Position numbers and translations under genes: made by a program. From UBA7446 sp965656545 (GTDB taxonomy: Bacteria; Bacteroidota; Bacteroidia; Flavobacteriales; Flavobacteriaceae): DNA of 64,000 nucleotides. The notes beneath the pieces are model-generated. The model saw only the letters and a list, made by a program, of their open reading frames with translations. It had not been told where the DNA came from and ran no database searches. Of the stretch, positions 18,056 to 24,488 are shown piece after piece. Where the stretch lies: positions 186,001-250,000 of the forward strand of contig CBFHKZ010000002.1 in the NCBI GenBank assembly GCA_965656545.1. Reading direction: 5' to 3'. Every line of letters starts with the position of its first letter. Positions within the stretch are counted from its first letter, which is position 1.

Positions 18056-18826
18056 GTGGCTCTAAAAGTTTATTTTCTCGGCACCGGTACTTCACAAGGC
18101 ATACCTATTATTGGTAGCACACATCCCGTTTGTCTGAGTGAAAATCCAAAAGACAAACGACTGCGATCTTCTATTTGGGTGCAGTGGGACGACATGGACA
18201 TAGTGGTGGATTGCGGACCTGACTTTAGGCAGCAAATGCTCACCAGCAATTGCCCTAAGGTTGATGCACTCTTATTTACACACGAACACGCCGACCATAC
18301 CGCTGGTCTTGATGACATACGCCCCTTTGCTTTTAAAGTTGGTGCGCTTCCCGTTTTTGGTCTTGCACGTGTTATGGAAAATTTATCAAGAAGGTTTGAT
18401 TACATTTTTAGTGATAAAAACAAATATCCAGGCGCTCCGTCTGTAACCACTACCGCAATCGACCCAAGCAAGCCCTTTGTGGCGGCTTCTAAGACCATAA
18501 CGCCCATAGTGGTATCGCATTATGGCTTGGAGGTATTGGGCTTCCGATTTGGTCCCTTTGCGTATATCACGGATATGTTTTCAATGACAGACACCGAAGC
18601 AGAAAAGTTGGCTGGCGTCGAAGTACTTGTGGTCAATGCATTGCGTATTGAGCCACACCCATCACATTTACACCTAGAGGCAGCCATTGCCTTTGCCCAA
18701 AAGATAGGCGCAAAACATACGTATTTTACCCATATCAGCCACCGCCTTGGTTTCCACGATGAAGTGCAAGCTTCATTGCCAGCAAACATCAACTTGGCCT
18801 ATGACAATCTAACAATTACCCTTTAG
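18056..18826 (+). CDS. MBL-fold metallo-hydrolase (PhnP/beta-CASP-free type)
   Basis: 256 residues from GTG 18056. N-terminal FLGTGTSQGIPIIG and metal motif THEHADHTAGLDD (HxHxDH) are clear, with a later SHYGLEVLGFRFGPFAYITD (metal His and Asp region) and THISHRLG near the end. The pattern is nearest to PhnP-like phosphodiesterases, which open cyclic ribose phosphates; the substrate here is not known. The next gene begins one base after its stop. Confidence 0.9.
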   Translation: MALKVYFLGTGTSQGIPIIGSTHPVCLSENPKDKRLRSSIWVQWDDMDIVVDCGPDFRQQMLTSNCPKVDALLFTHEHADHTAGLDDIRPFAFKVGALPVFGLARVMENLSRRFDYIFSDKNKYPGAPSVTTTAIDPSKPFVAASKTITPIVVSHYGLEVLGFRFGPFAYITDMFSMTDTEAEKLAGVEVLVVNALRIEPHPSHLHLEAAIAFAQKIGAKHTYFTHISHRLGFHDEVQASLPANINLAYDNLTITL

Positions 18827-18827
18827 C

Positions 18828-19019
18828 ATGAAGCAAAAAATTATTTTTTACCTGTTGATATTCTCACTTCTTATCAATGTGTTCTTGGTTACGGATTATG
18901 GAAAACGCCTTAAGTATTCGCAATCAAAAATTGAGTCGCAGTATGAGAAGATTAAAAAACTGAAAGATTCAATTGAACTTATACACAGTATAAAAACCAT
19001 CCCTAAAGCCACCGCATAG
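18828..19019 (+). CDS. Small membrane-anchored coiled-coil protein
   Basis: 63 residues. One N-terminal TM helix (IIFYLLIFSLLINVFLV) and a charged, heptad-like tail (KYSQSKIESQYEKIKKLKDS). Follows the metallo-hydrolase by one base and precedes a strong hairpin, so it is the last gene of a two-gene unit. I do not recognise a family. Confidence 0.55.
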   Translation: MKQKIIFYLLIFSLLINVFLVTDYGKRLKYSQSKIESQYEKIKKLKDSIELIHSIKTIPKATA

Positions 19020-19027
19020 ATAAAAGA

Positions 19028-19058
19028 AAGCCAGAGAAAACCTACATTTCTCTGGCTT
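19028..19058 (+). terminator. Strong hairpin after the small coiled-coil gene
   Basis: Perfect 12-base inverted repeat AAGCCAGAGAAA / TTTCTCTGGCTT with a 7-base loop, starting nine bases after the stop codon at 19019. It lacks a proper U-tract, so it may act as a transcript end or stabiliser instead of a classical intrinsic terminator. Confidence 0.6.
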
Positions 19059-19259
19059 ATAAGCGAAGCATGAATGGTGAACGTTGCCCCAAAGTCTTCT
19101 TTCTACCAACTTCGCTTTGCTGTATGTTCTTTTTGAATCGCACTATCACTCATTTATAAACCTTAGGGTTTACCATGATAGCGTGAATGAATAGTTTTGA
19201 AGGGATACAATAACATATAGGTTTATAAGATTTGGTTCCACTAATATACAAAAATTTGG
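19059..19259. other. Gene-free 200 bases with several inverted repeats
   Basis: No reading frame. It holds AAGCGAAG (19061-19068) complementary to CTTCGCTT (19110-19117), and a nested pair near 19143-19183 (CTATCA/TGATAG outside, AAACC/GGTTT inside). These could belong to a small RNA, but the pairing is short and I have no family match. Confidence 0.3.
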
Positions 19260-19880
19260 TTACAATCGTGCATCAAGCCATTGCATAAGACTTTTTAAAT
19301 TTTCTTGATTAACGCCGTGCCCCTGAGGATAGGATAGGAAGCTGGGGGAATATCCATTTTCTTTTAGCAGTGCAACAGACTGTACTGCCCAAGCATAGGG
19401 AACAACCATATCCTGTTCGCCATGAGACACATATAGCGCCTTCTTCAAATTGTCAAAACGTACCAAACGCGGATCTAGATAGCCGCTCAAGGCGGCAATT
19501 GCCGATACGTTGGGATGCCCCAGGCCAACACTATAGCTGAGCATGGCACCTTGACTAAAACCCAAGAGGGTAATAGAATTGGCGTCCACATCATTTTTTT
19601 CAGTGTAATACGCTAGAAAGGACGTCACATAATCAATGGCTTGTTGGGCTTCTTCTGGCGAAGTCCAGCGTTCCATATTTTCTTCAAAATGGATAGGGAA
19701 CCAAGCATAACCCATACCCAAAGACAAGGGTGCTTGTAGGGAAACCACGTGGTAATCACTTGGAATCAGCGTAGCAAACGAAAATAAATCCGCTTCATTA
19801 CTGCTGTAGCCATGAAGCATGACCAACAAAGGTGCGTTTGTAATCTTTGATGCTTTGGATAAATATACAAAGGAAGACAT
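19260..19880 (-). CDS. Alpha/beta hydrolase, carboxylesterase/phospholipase-like
   Basis: 206 residues, typical of the PF02230 group. Oxyanion loop MLHGYSSNEADLF near residue 24, nucleophile elbow GFSQGA, acid in HGEQDMVVP and His in PQGHGVN, so a full Ser-Asp-His triad. No signal peptide. Its ATG lies three bases after the stop of the dihydroorotase-like gene, so the two are cotranscribed. Substrate unknown. Confidence 0.88.
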   Translation of the reverse strand: MSSFVYLSKASKITNAPLLVMLHGYSSNEADLFSFATLIPSDYHVVSLQAPLSLGMGYAWFPIHFEENMERWTSPEEAQQAIDYVTSFLAYYTEKNDVDANSITLLGFSQGAMLSYSVGLGHPNVSAIAALSGYLDPRLVRFDNLKKALYVSHGEQDMVVPYAWAVQSVALLKENGYSPSFLSYPQGHGVNQENLKSLMQWLDARL

Positions 19881-19883
19881 GGG

Positions 19884-21137
19884 CTATTCTGCGAGATGTA
19901 CTTTGTTTTGGGCAATAACCCCAAATACCTTTCCTGAAAGTGCTTGATCCATAAACAGGCTGTTCTTTGAAGTTGATTTAATAGTTGCTTTGGTAACGGT
20001 TTCCTTGCCATCTGGCGTGAAGAGTGATAAATCTGCCGTTGCGCCTTCTTGTATGGGACTGGCAGCTATGCCAAAACGCGCTTTTCCACGCGTCAATATA
20101 TCAACAACAACTGCAACATCAAAGATGGAAAGCAAACATCCAAAACTGTGTTCTAACCCAATAGAACCGTAGTGTGCCAAATCCAACTCAACGTATTTCA
20201 ATTCGCTGTTCAAGGGTTGGTGGTCTGACGTAACCATATCTATGGTGCCATCTTTTAATGCTTTCTGTAGCGCCTTGCTGTCGGCCTGCTCACGCAAGGG
20301 CGGTAGCAGTTTGGCATTGGCGTTAAAACCTTCTAGGGCCTTGTCCGTAAAAAACAAGTTGTGGATGGAAACGCTAGTGCTTATATCAAGACCCGCTTTT
20401 TTGGCTTGCTTAATAAGTGGTACCGCATCTTTGGTTGATAGGGTAGGGATATGCAGTTTTCCGTTGGTATAGCTTAAGATATCCAAATCACGTTTGATTT
20501 GCATTTCCTCAACTACACTAGGAATACCTGTTAGGCCCAAAGAAGTACTCACAGCGCCTTCGTGCATCACACCGCCGTTCCCCATGTCTTGGTTAAAGGC
20601 AAAAGACTCCACAAGTCCGTCAAAATCGTGGGTGTATTGCAATGCGAGTTTGAGTATGTTGGCATTGGCAAGTGCGGATTTGTGATTGCTAAAACATACG
20701 GCTCCTGTTACTTGTAACTCTCTTAGCGGTGCTAATTTACTTTCACTTTCTGAAGTGGTAATCCGCGCTTTGGGATAAAGATGCACCGGGCTACCGTTGG
20801 CCTGTTCGAGCAAAAAAGCAATGTCTGCTCTGCTATCAGGTTTTGGATCGGTATTGGTGTTGAGGGCAATATGCGTGAAGCCACTGCTGGCTGCAACGTC
20901 AAGTCCGTGCGCTATGGTTTCACGCTCTTCATAGCCTGGCTCTCCAAAAGAAACACTGCTGTCAAACCAGCCTTGTGAGATGTGTAAGTTCTTAAATGAT
21001 ATTTGTTTTGCATCTGGAAAAGAAAGGTTTTTCCCCATTTTTTGAATGACCCCATCAGCAATATAAATATCTTGAATTGTGTTGTGATGCGGGCTGGATG
21101 CATCGAGGATTTTAGCAGCTTTAATTAAGACATTCAT
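19884..21137 (-). CDS. Dihydroorotase homologue lacking metal-binding histidines
   Basis: 417 residues, amidohydrolase fold. In true dihydroorotases the first strand reads DxHxHxRxPG. Here it is D59-S-S-V-S-F-G-E-P-G68: both zinc His are Ser and the substrate Arg is Gly. The later site with the third His ('H-x-EDP') reads VESFAFNQDMGNGG. TSDHQP keeps the catalytic-Asp region and GVMHEG keeps the neighbouring loop. So this is very likely not an active dihydroorotase by the usual mechanism, whatever annotation pipelines say; such proteins in other bacteria act as non-catalytic partners of aspartate transcarbamoylase. It is co-oriented with the esterase-like gene. Confidence 0.85.
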   Translation of the reverse strand: MNVLIKAAKILDASSPHHNTIQDIYIADGVIQKMGKNLSFPDAKQISFKNLHISQGWFDSSVSFGEPGYEERETIAHGLDVAASSGFTHIALNTNTDPKPDSRADIAFLLEQANGSPVHLYPKARITTSESESKLAPLRELQVTGAVCFSNHKSALANANILKLALQYTHDFDGLVESFAFNQDMGNGGVMHEGAVSTSLGLTGIPSVVEEMQIKRDLDILSYTNGKLHIPTLSTKDAVPLIKQAKKAGLDISTSVSIHNLFFTDKALEGFNANAKLLPPLREQADSKALQKALKDGTIDMVTSDHQPLNSELKYVELDLAHYGSIGLEHSFGCLLSIFDVAVVVDILTRGKARFGIAASPIQEGATADLSLFTPDGKETVTKATIKSTSKNSLFMDQALSGKVFGVIAQNKVHLAE

Positions 21138-21190
21138 TCGCGTCTCCTCAAATTTTATTTATGCAAAGATAGAAAATAGATAACGAACTA

Positions 21191-21961
21191 CTAAAAACCT
21201 TCAAAAACACCCAATCCAAACAGGGCATAATCGTATTTAACAGGGTCGTTAGGATCCATTTGTCGAAGGCTGTTGTTCAACTCCATCACTGCGGCCAGAT
21301 CGTTCTGCTTTCTTTGCAAGAGGCCTAAAGAACGTGCTACGTTTCCAGAATGTACGTCCAAAGGGCATGACAAAACACGCGTGGGAATGCTTTTCCATAT
21401 CCCCAAATCAACCCCTGCGGCATCAGATCTTACCATCCACCTCAAAAACATATGCAACCGCTTGGCTGCAGATTTCTTAGCCGGATTGGCAACGTGCTTG
21501 GTGGTGCGCTTGGGGTGTGGCACTGCAAAAAACAATTCGTGAAAGTTAGCTAACACTGCATGCATGTTGACTTCCGAAGCTTTGGGGGTGAACAGCACTT
21601 CCAATCCTCCGTATTCCTTATATAATTGCTGTAGGCGTGTTACAAAAAAAACAACGTCTTCTCGTTGAAAAGTGCGGTGCACAAAGCCATCGAATACACC
21701 CAAATCTCTTTCGGTATGGTTTAAAATAAAATCGTGGGGCGCATTGTCCATACGCTTCATTAGGGAACGTGCGTTGGCCATGATGCTTTTGCGGTTTCCC
21801 CATGCAATGGTTGCTGCAAAGAAGGCAGCTATTTCAATAGCTTCCTTTTTTGAAAAGCTATGGGGTATGGCAATGGGATCGTCGTTGATAAAAGCAAGGG
21901 TGTTGTATTGCTGTACCTTTTCGTCTAGAAAGGATTTAAGTTCCGTTGCGTTTAGCTCCAT
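21191..21961 (-). CDS. TIGR02757 family protein (DUF2400)
   Basis: 256 residues, normal for this uncharacterised family. Recognisable stretches are FFAATIAWGNRKSIMANA, KRLHMFLRWMVR and PLDVHSGNVARSLGL, a segment similar in layout to helix-hairpin-helix DNA-repair folds. Function unknown. Its start overlaps the stop of the LolD-like ATPase by ten bases, and it is transcribed leftward with it. Confidence 0.9.
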   Translation of the reverse strand: MELNATELKSFLDEKVQQYNTLAFINDDPIAIPHSFSKKEAIEIAAFFAATIAWGNRKSIMANARSLMKRMDNAPHDFILNHTERDLGVFDGFVHRTFQREDVVFFVTRLQQLYKEYGGLEVLFTPKASEVNMHAVLANFHELFFAVPHPKRTTKHVANPAKKSAAKRLHMFLRWMVRSDAAGVDLGIWKSIPTRVLSCPLDVHSGNVARSLGLLQRKQNDLAAVMELNNSLRQMDPNDPVKYDYALFGLGVFEGF

Positions 21962-22611
21962 TGGCCGTCAACAAGGGTTAACATACGGTCGGCGCGGGCT
22001 GCCAATGCTTTGTTGTGCGTGACTAAAATGATGCTGGCCGCAAATGTTTTTCGCAAATCAAAAAACATATCGTGGAGTTGGGCTGCTGCTACCGCATCTA
22101 AATTACCGCTAGGTTCGTCTGCAAGCACTAGGCTAGGACTATTGATGAGTGCCCTGGCAACCGCAACTCGTTGCTGCTCACCACCCGAAAGCATGGTGGG
22201 TTTGTGTTTTGCTCTATCGGCCAGTCCAAAATAATCAAGAAGTTCAAGAGCACGTTTACTGGCTTCTTTTTGATTTTCTCCCTTAATCAAAGCCGGCATG
22301 CAGATGTTTTCGATAGCCGAAAATTCAGGTAACAATTGGTGGGATTGAAAAACAAAACCAAGCGTGCTGTTTCGGAATGTAGACAAAGCACTGTCTGAAA
22401 GTGATAACATGTCTGTTCCGTCAATGGCAAAGCGTGTTTCAGGATTCTTATCTGGTTTGTCGAGTGTTCCCAGTATCTGTAGCAAGGTGGTTTTGCCTGC
22501 TCCTGATGGCCCGACGATTGAAACAATTTCAGCGGGTTTGAGCGAAAAAGAAATGTCTTTTAGTATCGCTGTATCGTCATAGGTCTTAAAAATGTGATGC
22601 GCTTCAATCAT
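21952..22611 (-). CDS. lolD: ABC transporter ATPase, LolD-like
   Basis: 219 residues from ATG 22611 (MIEAHHIFKTYDD, the usual start of the family; an in-frame ATG at 22629 adds six unlikely residues). Walker A GPSGAGKTT, Q-loop FVFQSHQLLPEF, signature LSGGEQQRVAVARAL, Walker B LVLADEPSGNLD and switch His in ILVTHNK are intact. The sequence and size match LolD/MacB-type ATPases that power release of lipoproteins from the inner membrane. No permease gene is adjacent, so the partner is encoded elsewhere and the gene name is provisional. Confidence 0.85.
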   Translation of the reverse strand: MIEAHHIFKTYDDTAILKDISFSLKPAEIVSIVGPSGAGKTTLLQILGTLDKPDKNPETRFAIDGTDMLSLSDSALSTFRNSTLGFVFQSHQLLPEFSAIENICMPALIKGENQKEASKRALELLDYFGLADRAKHKPTMLSGGEQQRVAVARALINSPSLVLADEPSGNLDAVAAAQLHDMFFDLRKTFAASIILVTHNKALAARADRMLTLVDGQWS

Positions 22612-22631
22612 GTTATGCAAAGTAATCAAAT

Positions 22632-22962
22632 TTAATTTTTACAGCGTTGGCTGTTGTTGCTTTCTTCCGTTATTCGATTTTCTAAATCCATACGCTCATG
22701 CAAAAATCTGATAATCTCGACGCTATCATTTGATAGCTGCTGATAAAAATATTATATGTTTTCCCGATTTAAATCCCAGTAGATTCCTGCTTATTTCATT
22801 GTAAGCATTTCCAATATCAGGATTTTCTCCAATTCCTTTACAGGTCAATTTAAGTATTGCATAATACTTATCGGCTTGCTTTTCAGACCATTTTTTAAAT
22901 GTATAATCCCAAATACTGTTTAAATCGTCAATGGCTTCTTGTCTAAGTATAACTTCAGCCAT
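22632..22962 (-). pseudogene. parE: ParE/RelE-family toxin with a one-base frameshift
   Basis: The intact frame from ATG 22962 reads as a ParE toxin (AIDDLNSIWDYTFKKWSEKQ, GIGENPDIGNAY, LLGFKSGKHIIF) but then goes to LSAAIK and stops at 22726 after 78 residues. Removing one T from the five-T run (22745-22749 on the minus strand) restores FYQQLSNDSVEIIRFLHERMDLENR, the standard ParE C-terminus with the conserved I-R-x-L-H-x-R, to a stop at 22632 (109 residues). The break removes the last strand and the conserved Arg/His region, so the toxin is probably inactive, unless slippage or a sequencing error is involved. Overlaps the antitoxin by eight bases. Start and operon order are normal. Confidence 0.85.
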
Positions 22963-23203
22963 TCTTTCTTTTTCCTGCTTTTAATTTTTTTAGATTTTCG
23001 TCAAAATCAAAATCTTCAACCAATGGACTGTTCAAGCCTTCTTGCACGGCATTTCTTAGTGCTATTGATTTACTTTCTTCATTTTCCAACATTCTCAGCC
23101 CAGCTCTAATAACTTCACTAACGTTTTTATAGCGTCCAGCAGAAACTTGATTACTTACAAAATCGTCAAAATAACTCCCTAGTGATACTGATGTATTTTT
23201 CAT
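22955..23203 (-). CDS. parD: ParD-like ribbon-helix-helix antitoxin
   Basis: 82 residues from ATG 23203 (MKNTSVSLGSYFDDFV), the usual ParD opening; an in-frame ATG at 23233 overlaps the operator and is less likely. Ribbon KNTSVSLG and two helices, including GRYKNVSEVIRAGLRMLE, are canonical. The C-terminal acidic tail binds the toxin. The gene is intact although its toxin is broken. Confidence 0.9.
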   Translation of the reverse strand: MKNTSVSLGSYFDDFVSNQVSAGRYKNVSEVIRAGLRMLENEESKSIALRNAVQEGLNSPLVEDFDFDENLKKLKAGKRKNG

Positions 23204-23225
23204 ATGCCCATAATTATTATTCGAA

Positions 23226-23244
23226 TTTACCAAAAATTGGTAAA
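23226..23244. promoter_or_regulatory. Inverted repeat, likely ParD operator
   Basis: TTTACCAA-AAA-TTGGTAAA, a perfect 8-base inverted repeat with a 3-base spacer, 23 bases upstream of the antitoxin ATG. ParD proteins autorepress by binding such sites. A related half-site (CACCAATAAG) follows. Confidence 0.5.
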
Positions 23245-23339
23245 AACACCAATAAGTGTCATGCTATGTATCAATTTATTGATTCTAGAAGCTTGCCAAA
23301 TCAATAAATGTTTGCCTATGACCTGAGATAATTTTTCTT

Positions 23340-23347
23340 TAAATTTG
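23340..23347 (+). promoter_or_regulatory. -7 box TAAATTTG for msrA-folE
   Basis: Exact TAnnTTTG match. It contains a TTG (23345) that would otherwise be taken as an upstream start of msrA, which supports the ATG at 23363. Confidence 0.55.
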
Positions 23348-23362
23348 AAAAAATATTTAGTT

Positions 23363-23890
23363 ATGGCGAAAGCCACACTTGCTGGTGGATGTTTTTGGTG
23401 CACAGAAACCTTATTTGCACGTCTTGATGGCGTACTAGAGGTTGTTTCTGGATATACAGATGGACATATTAAAAACCCAGCATATCGCGAGGTGTGTACG
23501 GGTAGAACGGGTCATGCCGAATGTGTTCAACTGGAATATAACCCAGAAAAAATTTCGTTTACGTCACTTCTTGAAGTTTTTTTTGACACCCACGACCCAA
23601 CTACGCTAAACCGACAGGGTGCGGATGTAGGGACACAATATCGTTCTGGAATCTACTACCACGATGAAACGCAAAAAGCAGCGGCAGAAGCACTAATTGA
23701 TGCCCTGACAAAAGAAAAGAAGTTTAACGATCCCATAGTAACCGAAATAAAAGCTTTTGATGTGTTTTATCCAGCAGAAGTGGAGCACAAAGATTATTAC
23801 AACCTAAACAGCAATCAGCCCTATTGCGCAGCCGTAATTTCACCTAAAGTGCAGAAGTTATTACGCAAACACGCATCTAAACTCAAATAA
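23363..23890 (+). CDS. msrA: Peptide methionine (S)-S-oxide reductase
   Basis: 175 residues from ATG 23363 (MAKATLAGGCFWC); the six-residue longer TTG start lies inside the promoter box. MsrA repairs methionine S-sulfoxide. Catalytic Cys in GCFWCTE, with SGYTDGH, VGTQYRSGIYY and EVEHKDYY, all conserved. Recycling Cys usually near the C-terminus is represented by QPYCAAVI. One base separates its stop from folE. Confidence 0.97.
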   Translation: MAKATLAGGCFWCTETLFARLDGVLEVVSGYTDGHIKNPAYREVCTGRTGHAECVQLEYNPEKISFTSLLEVFFDTHDPTTLNRQGADVGTQYRSGIYYHDETQKAAAEALIDALTKEKKFNDPIVTEIKAFDVFYPAEVEHKDYYNLNSNQPYCAAVISPKVQKLLRKHASKLK

Positions 23891-23891
23891 T

Positions 23892-24488
23892 ATGAAGTAT
23901 CAATCCAAGGATGTTTACAATACAGAAATGACAGCTGCTGTTAAGGAGCATTACTACGAGGTATTGTCAAACCTTGGCGAAAATCCTGAAAGGGAAGGGC
24001 TAAAGGATACGCCAGAGCGCGCCGCCAAAGCCATGCAGTTTTTGACACAGGGCTATGATATGGATCCCGTTGCCATACTCGAAAAGGCAAAGTTTGCAGA
24101 GACCTATAACGAGATGGTATTGGTAAAAGATATCGAAGTTTATTCGCTGTGTGAACACCACATACTGCCCTTTTTTGGTAAGGCACATATTGCCTACATA
24201 CCCAACGGACATATTGTTGGCTTGAGTAAAATACCTAGAGTAGTTGATGTTTTTGCCCGTCGTCTACAGGTGCAGGAGCGTTTGACAGAACAAATCATGA
24301 ATTGCATCAATGACACCCTGCAGCCAAAAGGAGTTGCTATTGTTATTGAAGCAGCGCATATGTGTATGATGATGCGAGGCGTTCAAAAACAAAATTCACT
24401 GACAACTACATCAGGGTTTACAGGGGCTTTCGAGGCCTTGGAAACGCGGAATGAGTTTCTCAACCTTATACGCGGAAAATATTCTTAG
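23892..24488 (+). CDS. folE: GTP cyclohydrolase I
   Basis: 198 residues. First enzyme of folate (and pterin) synthesis. Zinc ligands in SLCEHHILPFFG (Cys and His) and AHMCMMMRG (Cys), plus the GLSKIPRVVDVFARRLQVQERLT active-site stretch and a C-terminal NEFLNLIR. Follows msrA directly, so cotranscribed. Its last four bases overlap the end of the TonB receptor on the opposite strand. Confidence 0.97.
   Translation: MKYQSKDVYNTEMTAAVKEHYYEVLSNLGENPEREGLKDTPERAAKAMQFLTQGYDMDPVAILEKAKFAETYNEMVLVKDIEVYSLCEHHILPFFGKAHIAYIPNGHIVGLSKIPRVVDVFARRLQVQERLTEQIMNCINDTLQPKGVAIVIEAAHMCMMMRGVQKQNSLTTTSGFTGAFEALETRNEFLNLIRGKYS

Noticed and set aside
22745..22749. Programmed -1 frameshift in the ParE toxin
   Set aside because: Restoring the frame requires skipping one base (+1), not the standard -1 slip, so the classical heptamer model does not fit; a lesion or assembly error is simpler.
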